A stretch of DNA of 64,000 bases, from the NCBI RefSeq assembly GCF_000012625.1, contig NC_007516.1:186001-250000 (forward strand), written 5' to 3'. A model generated the notes under the pieces. The model searched no databases. It saw only the letters and a program-made list of their open reading frames with translations, and had not been told where the DNA came from. This document shows, piece after piece, positions 9,526 through 18,724 of the stretch; the first letter of the stretch is position 1, and each line of letters begins with the position of its first letter. This DNA is from Synechococcus sp. CC9605. Lineage in GTDB: Bacteria > Cyanobacteriota > Cyanobacteriia > PCC-6307 > Cyanobiaceae. Both the position numbers and the translations under genes were made by a program.

Positions 9526-10556
9526 GTGGGGCCTCGGTATCCGGATGGATTGGCCTGCTGCCAGGCCCAGCCATCACGGCACATTTCTTCCAGGCTTCGG
9601 CGGGCGCGCCAGCCCAGCACGGTCTGTGCGGTCTGGGGGCAGGCCTCCAGGCGGGGCACGTCGCCGGGTCGACGCTCCACGATCTCGTAGGGGATGGCCA
9701 ATCCTGTGGCCTGTTCGAAGCCGTGCACCACGTCCAGCACGCTGAGTCCGCAGCCGGTGCCGATGTTCAGCGTCAAGGGATCCGATGCTTGCCGCTTGAA
9801 CAAGTGGTCAAGGGCCGAGCCATGGGCTTCAGCCAGATCCATCACGTGCAGGTAATCACGGATGCCGGTGCCATCGGGCGTGGGGTAGTCGTTACCGAAG
9901 ATTCGCAAGCGCTCCCGACGCTCTGCGGCCACCTGTGTGATGAAGGGGAAGAGGTTGTTGGGAATTCCCAGCGGGTCTTCACCGATTCGTCCGCTGGGGT
10001 GTGCACCCACTGGATTGAAGTAGCGCAGGCAGGCCACCTGCCACGAGCCCGAGCGGCAGAGGGCCGCCAGCATTTGTTCCACCGCCACCTTGGTCTGGGC
10101 ATAGGGGTGCACCGGTGCCGTTGGCATGTCTTCCCTCAGCGGGAACGTTTCGGGCTCTCCGTAGGCGGTGGAGGTGCTGCTGAACACCAGGGTGCGGCAA
10201 CCATGGCGCTCCATGGCCGCCGCCAGAACGCGGCTGCCATTCACATTCACATCCCAGTAGCGGAGTGGGTTGGCGACCGATTCGCCTACGGCTTTCAGCC
10301 CAGCGAAATGAATCACCCCATCCACGGCTCCACCGGAGCTGAAGGCCTGATCCACAGCGCTGGGGTCGCGCACATCCCCCTCCACCAGGGTCAATTGGGT
10401 TGAACCCGCCAGCTCCTGCACCCGTCGCAAAGCCTCAGGACTGCTGTTGTCGAAGTTGTCCAGCACCACAAGCTCGTGGCCCTGCTCCAGCAGCACAAGA
10501 CAGGTGTGACTCCCGATGAAGCCGGCACCGCCGGTGATGAGGACGCGTCGGCCCAT
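9522..10556 (-). CDS. galE: UDP-glucose 4-epimerase
   Basis: GalE interconverts UDP-glucose and UDP-galactose and supplies galactose for surface polysaccharides and galactolipids. The 344-aa protein is an extended short-chain dehydrogenase. It shows the NAD-binding motif [10 protein letters not shown] at the N-terminus, FSSTSTAYG with the catalytic Ser/Thr, and YAQTKVAVE with the Tyr-x3-Lys pair. [12 protein letters not shown] is typical of GalE. I chose ATG 10556 ([10 protein letters not shown]); an in-frame start at 10574 adds six residues and cannot be excluded. It is divergent from hisS and translationally coupled (ATGA) to the NDH-SelD fusion. Confidence 0.93.
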   Translation of the reverse strand: MGRRVLITGGAGFIGSHTCLVLLEQGHELVVLDNFDNSSPEALRRVQELAGSTQLTLVEGDVRDPSAVDQAFSSGGAVDGVIHFAGLKAVGESVANPLRYWDVNVNGSRVLAAAMERHGCRTLVFSSTSTAYGEPETFPLREDMPTAPVHPYAQTKVAVEQMLAALCRSGSWQVACLRYFNPVGAHPSGRIGEDPLGIPNNLFPFITQVAAERRERLRIFGNDYPTPDGTGIRDYLHVMDLAEAHGSALDHLFKRQASDPLTLNIGTGCGLSVLDVVHGFEQATGLAIPYEIVERRPGDVPRLEACPQTAQTVLGWRARRSLEEMCRDGWAWQQANPSGYRGPT

Positions 10557-10657
10557 GTCTTTACTCCCTCTCATCCCTTAATTCTCAAGCAGATCCCCGG
10601 CTTTGTTCCACAGTGCTTCCACCCGGCAGACTGAGCCGCTGTACCTGCATCCTGCAC

Positions 10658-11950
10658 GTGAGTCAGCTCCAGAGCCTCAGGGGCATGGTCGATCTGTTGC
10701 CGGAGGTGCTTCAGCGTTGGCAGGCGGTTGAGGCCAAAGCGCGCGAGCACTTCCAGCGTTCTGGGTTCGGTGAAATTCGGACGCCGCTGTTGGAGACAAC
10801 GGATCTGTTCTGCCGAGGCATCGGTGAGGGCACCGATGTGGTGGGTAAGGAGATGTACAGCTTTCAGGATCGGGGCGATCGCTCCTGCACATTGCGGCCC
10901 GAAGGAACTGCATCGGTGGTGCGTGCCGCCCTGCAGCACGGCTTGCTCAGCCAGGGCGCTCAGAAGCTCTGGTATGCCGGGCCGATGTTTCGCTATGAGC
11001 GCCCCCAGGCTGGCCGACAGCGGCAGTTCCATCAGATCGGGGTGGAGTGGCTTGGAGCTGAGCGGGCCCGCAGTGATGTTGAGGTGATTGCCCTGGCCTG
11101 GGATCTGCTGGCTTCCCTCGGTGTGGGCGGTTTGCAGTTGGAGCTGAACAGCCTTGGCACCGCTGAAGACCGTAAGGCCTATCGCAATGCTCTGGTGGCC
11201 TGGCTTGAGCAGCGATCGGAGGTCCTTGATCCTGATTCCCAGGCGCGGCTGAGCACCAATCCCCTGCGCATCCTGGATTCCAAAAACAAGAACACCCAGG
11301 CGCTGCTGGAAGATGCACCCACGCTGGTGGATGCTCTCTCTGATGCCAGCCGTGAGCGTTTCGAAGAGGTACAGCGTGGGCTGACTTCCCTTGGGATTCA
11401 CTTCCTGTTGAATCCCCGATTGGTGCGTGGCTTGGATTACTACAGCCACACAGCTTTCGAGATCACCAGCGATCAACTTGGGGCCCAGGCCACTGTTTGT
11501 GGGGGTGGTCGTTACGACGGCCTGATCGGCCAGTTGGGAGGTCCTCAGACCCCTGCCATCGGATGGGCCCTTGGCATGGAACGGTTGTTGCTGGTGTTGG
11601 AAGCGGCAGCGAAGGCGGATCCTCAGGGTGACGCTGCTCGGCTGACGGCAGCTGCAGCCCCTGACGTTTTTCTCGTGAACCGTGGTGACGAGGCCGAGTG
11701 TGTCGCTCTTGCCTTGGCACGGGACCTCCGGGCCGCTGGGCTGCGGGTGGAGTTGGATGGGTCGGGCTCGGCCTTCGGAAAGCAGTTCAAACGGGCGGAT
11801 CGAAGTGGTGCGAGCTGGGCCATGGTGCTCGGAGACGAGGAGGTCGAGCGCGGTGAGGTGCGCCTGAAGCGGTTACAGCAGCAGGCTGAGGAATCCACCG
11901 TTGCGCTTGCGCCAGTTGCCGCGATCGTGGAGAAACTGCTCACCCCCTGA
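10658..11950 (+). CDS. hisS: Histidyl-tRNA synthetase
   Basis: This class II aminoacyl-tRNA synthetase charges tRNA-His. The 430-aa product begins with the expected [14 protein letters not shown]. It has class II motif 2 around [21 protein letters not shown], the His-specific [12 protein letters not shown] segment, and the motif 3 region [13 protein letters not shown]-terminal anticodon-binding domain follows ([21 protein letters not shown]). I chose GTG 10658; a longer frame from 10613 adds residues that do not fit the family. The gene is divergent from galE and is followed after 2 nt by the UDP-sugar genes, so read-through into that cassette is plausible. Confidence 0.96.
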   Translation: MSQLQSLRGMVDLLPEVLQRWQAVEAKAREHFQRSGFGEIRTPLLETTDLFCRGIGEGTDVVGKEMYSFQDRGDRSCTLRPEGTASVVRAALQHGLLSQGAQKLWYAGPMFRYERPQAGRQRQFHQIGVEWLGAERARSDVEVIALAWDLLASLGVGGLQLELNSLGTAEDRKAYRNALVAWLEQRSEVLDPDSQARLSTNPLRILDSKNKNTQALLEDAPTLVDALSDASRERFEEVQRGLTSLGIHFLLNPRLVRGLDYYSHTAFEITSDQLGAQATVCGGGRYDGLIGQLGGPQTPAIGWALGMERLLLVLEAAAKADPQGDAARLTAAAAPDVFLVNRGDEAECVALALARDLRAAGLRVELDGSGSAFGKQFKRADRSGASWAMVLGDEEVERGEVRLKRLQQQAEESTVALAPVAAIVEKLLTP

Positions 11951-11952
11951 GG

Positions 11953-12903
11953 ATGCAGATCCACCTCGTCACTGGCGGTGCCGGCTTCCTTGGCTCTCAC
12001 CTGATCGATCGTCTGATGGAGGCCGGTGATGAGGTGATCTGCCTCGACAACTACTTCACGGGGCGTAAGGCCAACATTGCCCGCTGGATTGGCCATCCAC
12101 GGTTCGAACTCATCCGTCACGACGTCACCGAACCGATCAAGCTCGAGGTGGATCGGATCTGGCATCTAGCTTGCCCTGCCTCGCCGATTCACTATCAGTT
12201 CAATCCGGTCAAGACAGCCAAAACCAGCTTTCTCGGCACTTACAACATGCTGGGCCTGGCGCGGCGGGTGGGTGCGCGGCTGCTGCTCGCCAGCACAAGT
12301 GAGGTCTACGGAGATCCTGAGGTCCACCCTCAACCGGAGAGTTACTGGGGCTCCGTCAATCCCATCGGTGTCCGCAGTTGCTACGACGAGGGCAAGCGCA
12401 TCGCAGAAACCCTCTGTTTCGATTACCAACGCATGAATGATGTGGAGGTGCGGGTGGCGCGCATCTTCAACACCTATGGCCCCCGAATGCTCCCCGATGA
12501 CGGCCGGGTGGTGAGCAACTTCATCGTGCAGGCCCTGCGGGGCGAACCGTTGACGCTGTACGGCGATGGCAGTCAGACCCGCTCCTTTTGTTATGTGAGC
12601 GATCTGATTGAGGGCTTGATCCGCCTGATGAACGGCGATCACACCGGCCCCATCAACTTGGGCAATCCCGCTGAATTCACGATCCGTGAGCTGGCGGAGC
12701 TGGTCCGCCAGCAGATAAGGCCGAATCTGCCGTTGATGGAAAAGCCATTGCCGCAAGACGACCCTCGCCAGCGGCAGCCCGCGATAAATTTTGCCCGTCA
12801 GCAGCTCAACTGGGAGCCGACTGTGTCACTGGAGCAGGGTCTGGCTCCCACCATCCACTCCTTCCGTAATCTCCTCGAAATCGCCGAAGGCTGCGGGACG
12901 TGA
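11953..12903 (+). CDS. uxs: UDP-glucuronate decarboxylase (UDP-xylose synthase), extended SDR
   Basis: The enzyme converts UDP-glucuronate to UDP-xylose through a bound 4-keto intermediate. The 316-aa protein starts with the NAD motif [11 protein letters not shown]. It then shows [11 protein letters not shown], the catalytic Ser/Thr region [11 protein letters not shown], and YDEGKRIAE with the Tyr/Lys pair. The ASP and SCYDEGKR signatures favour decarboxylase over epimerase. It is the first gene of a three-gene cassette, with its stop overlapping the next start (GTGA). The next gene makes its substrate, UDP-glucuronate, so the cassette is metabolically coherent. It sits 2 nt after hisS. Confidence 0.92.
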   Translation: MQIHLVTGGAGFLGSHLIDRLMEAGDEVICLDNYFTGRKANIARWIGHPRFELIRHDVTEPIKLEVDRIWHLACPASPIHYQFNPVKTAKTSFLGTYNMLGLARRVGARLLLASTSEVYGDPEVHPQPESYWGSVNPIGVRSCYDEGKRIAETLCFDYQRMNDVEVRVARIFNTYGPRMLPDDGRVVSNFIVQALRGEPLTLYGDGSQTRSFCYVSDLIEGLIRLMNGDHTGPINLGNPAEFTIRELAELVRQQIRPNLPLMEKPLPQDDPRQRQPAINFARQQLNWEPTVSLEQGLAPTIHSFRNLLEIAEGCGT

Positions 12904-14303
12904 CCATTCAACGGATCTGCTGCATCGGTGCGGGCTATGTGGGTGGTCCGACCATGGCGGTGATCGCCGATCACTGCCCGCAGATTCAAGTGCAGGTGGT
13001 GGACATCAACCAGGCGCGCATCGATGCCTGGAATGACGCTGACCTCAGCAAGTTGCCGGTGTACGAACCGGGGCTCGACCGCGTTGTGGAACGAGCGCGG
13101 GGGCGCAACCTGCATTTCTCCACTGATGTGGCTGAGTCAATCGCTGCTGCAGACATGGTGTTCATTTCGGTGAACACGCCCACCAAGACCAAGGGATTGG
13201 GAGCTGGACAGGCCAGTGATCTCCGCTGGGTGGAAGCTTGTGCACGCGAGGTGGCTCAAGCGGCTACCGAACACACCATTGTGGTGGAGAAAAGCACCCT
13301 GCCGGTGCGTACCGCTGCTGCAATCAAAACCATCCTGCAGGCAGCGAGTAATGGGGAAGGTCAGCGCACCTTTTCGGTGCTCTCCAATCCGGAATTTTTG
13401 GCGGAAGGCACGGCCATCCGTGATCTGGAGGCTCCCGACCGGGTGTTGATCGGTGGTGATGATCCAGCATCCATTGATGCACTCGCGGCGATCTACGCCC
13501 ACTGGGTTCCGCAGGAGCAGATTCTCCGCACCAACCTCTGGAGCAGTGAGCTCTCCAAGCTCACTGCCAATGCTTTTCTGGCGCAGCGGATCAGCTCGAT
13601 CAACTCGATTGCCGCGTTTTGTGAGGCCAGCGGAGCAGATGTGCGTGAGGTGGCCAGGGCGATTGGCACCGATAGTCGGATTGGTCCGAAATTCCTGAAT
13701 GCTGGCCCGGGGTTCGGTGGCAGTTGTTTTCAGAAAGATATCCTCAACCTGGTGTATCTCTGCCGGCATTTCGGGCTGCCGGAAGTGGCGGATTACTGGG
13801 AGAGTGTGGTGGCCCTGAACACTTGGCAGCAGCACCGCATTGCCAGGTTGGTGGTGGAAAAATTGTTTGGCACGGTGACAGGAAAGCGGCTGGCGATTCT
13901 TGGTTTTGCCTTCAAAGCCAACACCAACGACACCCGTGAAGCCCCGGCAATCCGTATCTGCCGCGACCTCCTTGAGGAAGGTGCTCAGCTGGCCATTCAC
14001 GATCCCAAAGTGGTTGCTCGCCAGATGACCAGGGATCTGCAGCAGGAGGCAGCCCCTCAGGCGGACGCACTCAGTGCAACTGGAAGTTGGGCTGAAGCTT
14101 GCAGTGTTGAAGAGGCGGTAACGGGGGCCGATGCGGTGCTGGTGCTCACCGAGTGGCAGGACTACCGCAACCTGAACTGGATGTCTCTTGCTGGTCGGAT
14201 GCGAAAGCCGGCATGGGTTTTTGACGCCCGCGCGATCACTGATCACGGGCAGGTCAGAGCGTCAGGTCTCAACCTCTGGTGCGTGGGGGATGGAGAGGGC
14301 TGA
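12900..14303 (+). CDS. ugd: UDP-glucose 6-dehydrogenase
   Basis: The enzyme oxidises UDP-glucose twice with NAD to UDP-glucuronate. The 467-aa product begins with the Rossmann motif [16 protein letters not shown]. Its catalytic cysteine lies in [18 protein letters not shown]-terminal UDP-binding domain contains [17 protein letters not shown]. The length and the [16 protein letters not shown] stretch look closer to animal-type UGDH than to the shorter bacterial Ugd. The GTG start at 12900 overlaps the uxs stop, and the gene stop overlaps the next start (TGATG). It provides UDP-glucuronate to both neighbours, which decarboxylate or epimerise it. Confidence 0.95.
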   Translation: MTIQRICCIGAGYVGGPTMAVIADHCPQIQVQVVDINQARIDAWNDADLSKLPVYEPGLDRVVERARGRNLHFSTDVAESIAAADMVFISVNTPTKTKGLGAGQASDLRWVEACAREVAQAATEHTIVVEKSTLPVRTAAAIKTILQAASNGEGQRTFSVLSNPEFLAEGTAIRDLEAPDRVLIGGDDPASIDALAAIYAHWVPQEQILRTNLWSSELSKLTANAFLAQRISSINSIAAFCEASGADVREVARAIGTDSRIGPKFLNAGPGFGGSCFQKDILNLVYLCRHFGLPEVADYWESVVALNTWQQHRIARLVVEKLFGTVTGKRLAILGFAFKANTNDTREAPAIRICRDLLEEGAQLAIHDPKVVARQMTRDLQQEAAPQADALSATGSWAEACSVEEAVTGADAVLVLTEWQDYRNLNWMSLAGRMRKPAWVFDARAITDHGQVRASGLNLWCVGDGEG

Positions 14304-15322
14304 TGTCGAGAACGGTTCTGGTCACCGGGGCAGCCGGCTTCATCGGTGCAGCGTTGTCGAAGCGGTTGTTGCAACGCGGTGATCGCGTTGTCGGCCTTGA
14401 CAATTTGAATGACTATTACGACCCCGGCCTCAAGCAGTCGAGGTTGCGTCAGGTTGAAGCCATTGCCCCGGCCGGGGCCTGGCGGTTTGAGCGCCTAGCC
14501 CTCGAAGATGATCAGGGATTGATGGCGTTGTTCGTCGAAGAGCGTCCACAGGTGGTGGTGAATCTGGCGGCACAGGCCGGCGTTCGTTACTCGCTGGAAA
14601 ACCCTGCGGCCTACATCCAAAGCAACCTGGTGGGGTTTGGCAACCTGCTGGAGGGATGCCGGTATCACGGCACGCAAAACCTGGTTTACGCCTCAAGCAG
14701 TTCCGTGTACGGCGGCAATCGCAATCTTCCCTTTCACGAACGTCAGCCGGTGAACCACCCGGTGAGCCTTTATGCCGCCAGCAAAAAAGCCAATGAGCTG
14801 ATGGCTCACACCTACAGCCATCTCTATGGGCTGCCTGCCACCGGGCTGCGATTTTTTACGGTTTATGGACCTTGGGGTCGTCCTGATATGGCTCCGATGC
14901 TGTTTGCTAGGGCAATCCTGGCTGGTGAGCCAATCAAGGTTTTCAACCACGGCAAGATGCAGCGCGACTTCACCTATATCGATGACATCGTTGAGGGGGT
15001 GCTGCGCTGCTGCGATAAACCAGCGACGTCCAATCCGGAGTTTGATCCGCTTCAACCTGATCCTGCAACGGCGGCAGCACCGCACCGGGTGTTCAATATT
15101 GGCAACAGCCAGCCGACAGAACTTTTGCGTTTTATCGAGGTGATGGAGCAGGCACTTGGTCGTGAAGCTATTAAAGATTTTCAACCGATTCAGCCTGGCG
15201 ATGTAATAGCTACTGCTGCTGATACTTCCGCTTTGGAAAAATGGATTAATTTCACCCCATCAACATCTATTGAAGATGGAATTCAAAGATTTGCGAATTG
15301 GTATTTTGAATATTTTAATTAA
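14303..15322 (+). CDS. UDP-glucuronate 4-epimerase (NAD-dependent epimerase family)
   Basis: The enzyme probably converts UDP-glucuronate to UDP-galacturonate for acidic surface polysaccharide. The 339-aa SDR shows TGAAGFIGAAL, SSSSVYGGN with the catalytic Ser, YAASKKANE with the Tyr/Lys pair, and RFFTVYGPWGRPDMA, the signature of the CapI/GAE-type epimerases. ATG 14303 overlaps the ugd stop. Base composition changes inside the gene: from about 15165 to the stop, third positions become AT-rich, so the 3' end already has the character of the neighbouring island. This suggests the island boundary or an old recombination junction lies within the last 150 nt. Confidence 0.9.
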   Translation: MSRTVLVTGAAGFIGAALSKRLLQRGDRVVGLDNLNDYYDPGLKQSRLRQVEAIAPAGAWRFERLALEDDQGLMALFVEERPQVVVNLAAQAGVRYSLENPAAYIQSNLVGFGNLLEGCRYHGTQNLVYASSSSVYGGNRNLPFHERQPVNHPVSLYAASKKANELMAHTYSHLYGLPATGLRFFTVYGPWGRPDMAPMLFARAILAGEPIKVFNHGKMQRDFTYIDDIVEGVLRCCDKPATSNPEFDPLQPDPATAAAPHRVFNIGNSQPTELLRFIEVMEQALGREAIKDFQPIQPGDVIATAADTSALEKWINFTPSTSIEDGIQRFANWYFEYFN

Positions 15323-15514
15323 TTTGCTTATTCTGTTTTGCTAAATAATTAGGGTAAAAATATTTTTTATACCAATTTCGTAACCGTTTTTAACGACTTT
15401 TTATCTTGTTTTGAGGATGGAGGACGTTCTGATAGGGTTTTCAATAACAGAACGATTGTTATCTCTAAGCTTGCATAATGCAGCTCAGATTAATTACACT
15501 CGGCATTGAAATAT

Positions 15515-15772
15515 CTAACATTTGAAAAAGTTGTTTAGGCGGTCAAACGCTGATTTTTTTTGAATTGGTTCTGCTTTCTTTGCGGCTTGTTCTGCTTTTC
15601 TGGACCTTGCTTTTTCTAAATCTTTGGCATTTATTTTAAAACCAAGCTCTCGAGCTGCTTTAATAATTTCGTTGGGCTTTGCATTCCTGAGCCTAAATCG
15701 CAATAAATGATCATAGCGACGTCGGAATCTAAATTCTTTGAACTCTTGACTTAGTTTGCTTGAATCAGGCAC
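15515..15772 (-). CDS. Small Nif11-like domain protein
   Basis: This 85-aa protein is basic (rich in Arg and Lys) and AT-rich in its DNA. Residues about 10-55 contain a helical pattern with NAKPNEIIKAARELGFKINA and KDLEKA, which resembles the Nif11 domain (leader-type sequence of nitrile-hydratase-like/Nif11 peptides and stand-alone cyanobacterial Nif11 proteins). The C-terminus is a charged tail ending FFKC, without a GG or GA cleavage site and without a Ser/Thr/Cys-rich core. It therefore does not look like a lanthipeptide precursor. No modification enzyme or transporter is visible nearby. A matching promoter is seen upstream on the same strand. Confidence 0.5.
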   Translation of the reverse strand: MPDSSKLSQEFKEFRFRRRYDHLLRFRLRNAKPNEIIKAARELGFKINAKDLEKARSRKAEQAAKKAEPIQKKSAFDRLNNFFKC

Positions 15773-16311
15773 TGTAGTTCTCTTGATTTGTTATGGAATG
15801 CCTCAATGGTGTGAATGCACCATGGGAGTAGCGACTTAAATCTAGGCATAATTTTTCTAATTATATCACTGCCTTGTTGTGACCTCAACCTATTGCTCAT
15901 AAAAGCTTGTTTACTAACCTAAGTTAGCTGTCGATCCTGGCGTATTGAGAGGTACCAGCAATGTAAATTCTTCCTGTTCGCTTTTCAGTGAATTGGCATC
16001 AAAGGTGTAATTTGTGAATTGTCCACCGTCAAGGGTGACTTTGATTTTACCTCGAATAAAAAGACGAGATCTCTTTGTTGCCGTCAATAAAGGGTGAGCA
16101 CACAAATTATTCCTGTGTAAATAAGGATTAACGCTTTATAATATTTATTCTCGATGTTTATTTTGGACTTTAAAAATCATATTTGTTCCTTTGGGACTTT
16201 CTATTTGATCTTTCTATCTACCTGCTGTGAGAGCTCTCATGCTGAATTCGATAGCAATTAAGCTTATTTGAGCGCGCATGGTTTAGAATAAGTAAAATCG
16301 CTGATTGGTGG
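15773..16311. other. AT-rich stretch without a convincing gene
   Basis: These 539 nt hold the promoter of the Nif11-like gene. A 63-codon minus-strand frame (15914-16105, GTG start) has no recognisable domain, no clear ribosome site and low-complexity AT-rich DNA. I treat it as chance or a remnant. A TATAAT lies at 16137-16142 on the plus strand, without a good -35 at 17 nt; it is the only promoter-like element ahead of the 590-aa gene. The preceding gap (15323-15514) also shows no gene, only A/T runs. Confidence 0.5.
15860..15888 (-). promoter_or_regulatory. Sigma-70-type promoter for the Nif11-like gene
   Basis: Read on the minus strand, TTGAGG (15888-15883) and a perfect TATAAT (15865-15860) are separated by 17 nt. 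This places transcription start near 15853, leaving a leader of about 80 nt before the ATG at 15772. The leader contains a short near-palindrome around the sequence CACCATGG, of unknown meaning. The call rests on consensus match only. Confidence 0.45.
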
Positions 16312-18084
16312 ATGCTTGCTAAGATTACTAGTATTAATCCAATTGATCATTTTGGCTTCAATATAACATTAAAGCATTTAAGTATTGCCCTTGACGAGTT
16401 TTCTTTTGTTGGTGTGATCGTACCAAAACATCAGCTATCACCACCAGCTTTTTCACTTTTACTGGTTAGTGGCTCTCGTAGTTGGTCTTTTCCGTGCCAT
16501 TTTCACGAAGGCAATCATATTATTCAGGGCGAGATCCCAACCAAAGAGCTAGATATTGATGTCTCTTTTAAGCTTCTTCTTAACAATATCCAATGCCCGT
16601 GGATGCAGATGAGGCTTGATATGACGAATCTTGATGATGCAACCAAATGGACTAATTATTTCTCGGGTTATAAGAGGCTAATGCCTGCTCTAAATCTTGG
16701 GGGATTAGCGAAGAGCATATTAAGTACGGTTGAAGTTGTCCATGCTGGAAATCCTCCATCTCAATTTTCTGCTTTCTGTGACCTTGTAACAAGACCAGAT
16801 TTTGTTGTTCATATGGCCCGGCTGTCTCGGCTTGGTCGTTTTCCAGCTGTTTTCTCACAAGAAGATGGTGTTTTGCTTGGAAGCCGGCTTTTGGTGGACT
16901 GGAATGTTTTGATGATCCAAGAGGCAGATCAGCGTCTGTTTGTTTTCCAGGGTGTGACAAGTTGTGATGCTATTTTTATTCCAGGACTGAATAAATTAAT
17001 TATTGTTTGTCATATCACCCCCCAAAATATTTTGTCGTGTTTACGCGAATTATCTCTCACGCCTGATTTTTATCAACTTGATAGATCACGTTCTTTTCAT
17101 GGCTATCTTGTTGGACATGCACGCCCCTATCACTGCAACTACGATTCACTTTTAGCGTTACAGCGCATTCGGGATGAAGGGGAACTTCTTTCCGAAGATG
17201 CCCTTTTTTCCAAGGATGATGAAGCTTTTATTGATTTAGGTGCTGGATTGGGGCTTGTTCAACAGCATCAGATTTGCACCAAGGCTAGTTTAAATAAATT
17301 GACCGAATCCCAAGAAGGATACTTATTAAAATTGGGTTTGTGGTTTTATTGTAATTCTAAACCTGATCCCCACTCATTTACACTTGCCACCACAACTGAT
17401 ACTTCATTGCGTGAATTTGCAGATACCAGTTCACACTTAGCATCCTCAGGTGCTTTGGAGTTCTTAGAAGAATCTCAACCACTTCTATGGGTAGGAATTA
17501 CGGGACAAAAGCGCCGTTGGTTAGAACAAGTTGAAGGTACTGCGGCAATCTTAAATAAGCTTTATGAGCATTACCCCAACCTAGCAGTTGTTTTTGATGG
17601 ATGGACTCCGCCATTGGTCAGTGGAGATCGTTCGGATTATCATCGAAAAGAATCACGTAAAGATAATGATGTTATTCAAGAAATTATAAAGAAATTGCCC
17701 TTTAGAAAGCATGGACGTTTTGGTGTTATTGCTGGTTTACCTATGTTGGAAAAAATTCGTATTGGTATGTCAGTTGATTTATTTATGGCTAATTATACTA
17801 CAGGCTCTATAAATATAGCAAGAATATGCCAAAAGCCTGGGGTAGGGCACATGAGTAATAAAATGGCAGATCATAAGGCTCAACATATACATTATTGTAC
17901 TAAAACTGTTGATAAGGCATTAGTAGAAGACCAACCTGATCCTGAAAATCGCGTTGGATATATGGATTACAGTTTACCTTGGCAGGCCGTTTACAATAAA
18001 CTATTGGAAACCTTAATCGAGCTCAAGATTGAACCAGTAACTCCTTTGGCGCCACTGACTCTTCCAAATCACAGTGAAAAGTAA
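16312..18084 (+). CDS. Unknown 590-aa protein, possibly a GT-B-like glycosyltransferase
   Basis: I do not recognise the family with certainty. The protein has no signal peptide or membrane segment. The N-terminal third is beta-rich. The C-terminal 200 residues look like the nucleotide-sugar half of a GT-B fold: a strand-turn start at LLWVGITGQKRRWLEQVEG, then YPNLAVVFDGW, and later SVDLFMANYTTGSINIA, which parallels the donor-binding helix region of heptosyltransferase-like enzymes. This is inference from pattern. The DNA is AT-rich with many AT-ending codons, unlike the GC-rich cassette upstream. It lies in an island next to a GT2-RgpF glycosyltransferase, so a role in a variable surface polysaccharide is plausible. 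The start at ATG 16312 has no strong ribosome site. Confidence 0.7.
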   Translation: MLAKITSINPIDHFGFNITLKHLSIALDEFSFVGVIVPKHQLSPPAFSLLLVSGSRSWSFPCHFHEGNHIIQGEIPTKELDIDVSFKLLLNNIQCPWMQMRLDMTNLDDATKWTNYFSGYKRLMPALNLGGLAKSILSTVEVVHAGNPPSQFSAFCDLVTRPDFVVHMARLSRLGRFPAVFSQEDGVLLGSRLLVDWNVLMIQEADQRLFVFQGVTSCDAIFIPGLNKLIIVCHITPQNILSCLRELSLTPDFYQLDRSRSFHGYLVGHARPYHCNYDSLLALQRIRDEGELLSEDALFSKDDEAFIDLGAGLGLVQQHQICTKASLNKLTESQEGYLLKLGLWFYCNSKPDPHSFTLATTTDTSLREFADTSSHLASSGALEFLEESQPLLWVGITGQKRRWLEQVEGTAAILNKLYEHYPNLAVVFDGWTPPLVSGDRSDYHRKESRKDNDVIQEIIKKLPFRKHGRFGVIAGLPMLEKIRIGMSVDLFMANYTTGSINIARICQKPGVGHMSNKMADHKAQHIHYCTKTVDKALVEDQPDPENRVGYMDYSLPWQAVYNKLLETLIELKIEPVTPLAPLTLPNHSEK

Positions 18085-18100
18085 GCCCAATTTACTTTTT
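18077..18100 (+). terminator. Hairpin at the stop codon of the 590-aa gene
   Basis: AAAAGTAA (18077-18084) and TTACTTTT (18092-18099) form a perfect 8-bp inverted repeat around a 7-nt loop, and T residues follow. The left arm contains the TAA stop. The stem has a single G-C pair, so stability is low and termination efficiency is uncertain. Confidence 0.4.
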
Positions 18101-18724
18101 TGTCTATATTGCTTTTATTGATTTATTTAGTTAAATGATCCCAAAATAAACAATATTTAAATAGCTTATAATTTAGCGCGCTTTCAATCGTTGATTTGTA
18201 ATAAATAATTATAAAAACTGGTTTGAACTGATGTTTATTATATTAATTGATTTTGGGATGTGTTTATGCACTTGCGCTTGCTTGTGTGCATATAGATAGC
18301 ATTTTTTGCTTTTTGTGGAGATTAGCCTCTAATCAGCAGATCTCAGCGATTAGAATGTTGCTTTTTATTTCCTTTTTCTGATAATCAGTTCGGTGGGTTT
18401 TGGTTGGTTTTTGCAGTGGTTATCCAGAGAAGCGGATGACTCTCTGCAGTTCAGTTGAGCGGCATCTATTTTGGTACAATAAAACAACGAATCATTCCCA
18501 ATGAACCCCTCTTTCATTATAAATTGCATTCGATCTTGCATGCAGCTACTCCTGTCGTTGCGGGGTAATATTTGGCAACGGATTCTAAGAATCAATTGTT
18601 GTTATTTTAAATACCCTGTTTCTGAAAATAGGTATTTTAGGAGATTTTATTTGTAAAAGCCTATTTATCTATTTCGCAAATTTTTGTACCGCATAAACCA
18701 AACCTTCTCTAGAGTCATTCCTCC
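18085..18724. other. Long AT-rich intergenic region
   Basis: No convincing gene is seen in these 640 nt. A 76-codon minus-strand frame (18365-18595) is cysteine-containing but has no family resemblance or ribosome site. A 7-bp inverted repeat, AAATACC (18609-18615) with GGTATTT (18631-18637), lies about 90 nt before the start of the 1030-aa gene and could be a leader structure or weak terminator. The region may hold the promoter of the 1030-aa gene, but no clear -35/-10 pair was found. Confidence 0.5.

Noticed and set aside
13137-14246. 369-codon minus-strand frame opposite ugd
   Set aside because: ugd is strongly supported by the catalytic Cys motif; the antisense product has no family pattern.
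15914-16105. 63-codon minus-strand frame in the island
   Set aside because: Non-ATG start, no domain, and the length is expected by chance in AT-rich DNA.
18365-18595. 76-codon minus-strand frame between the 590-aa and 1030-aa genes
   Set aside because: No ribosome site or domain; cysteine content looks like chance.
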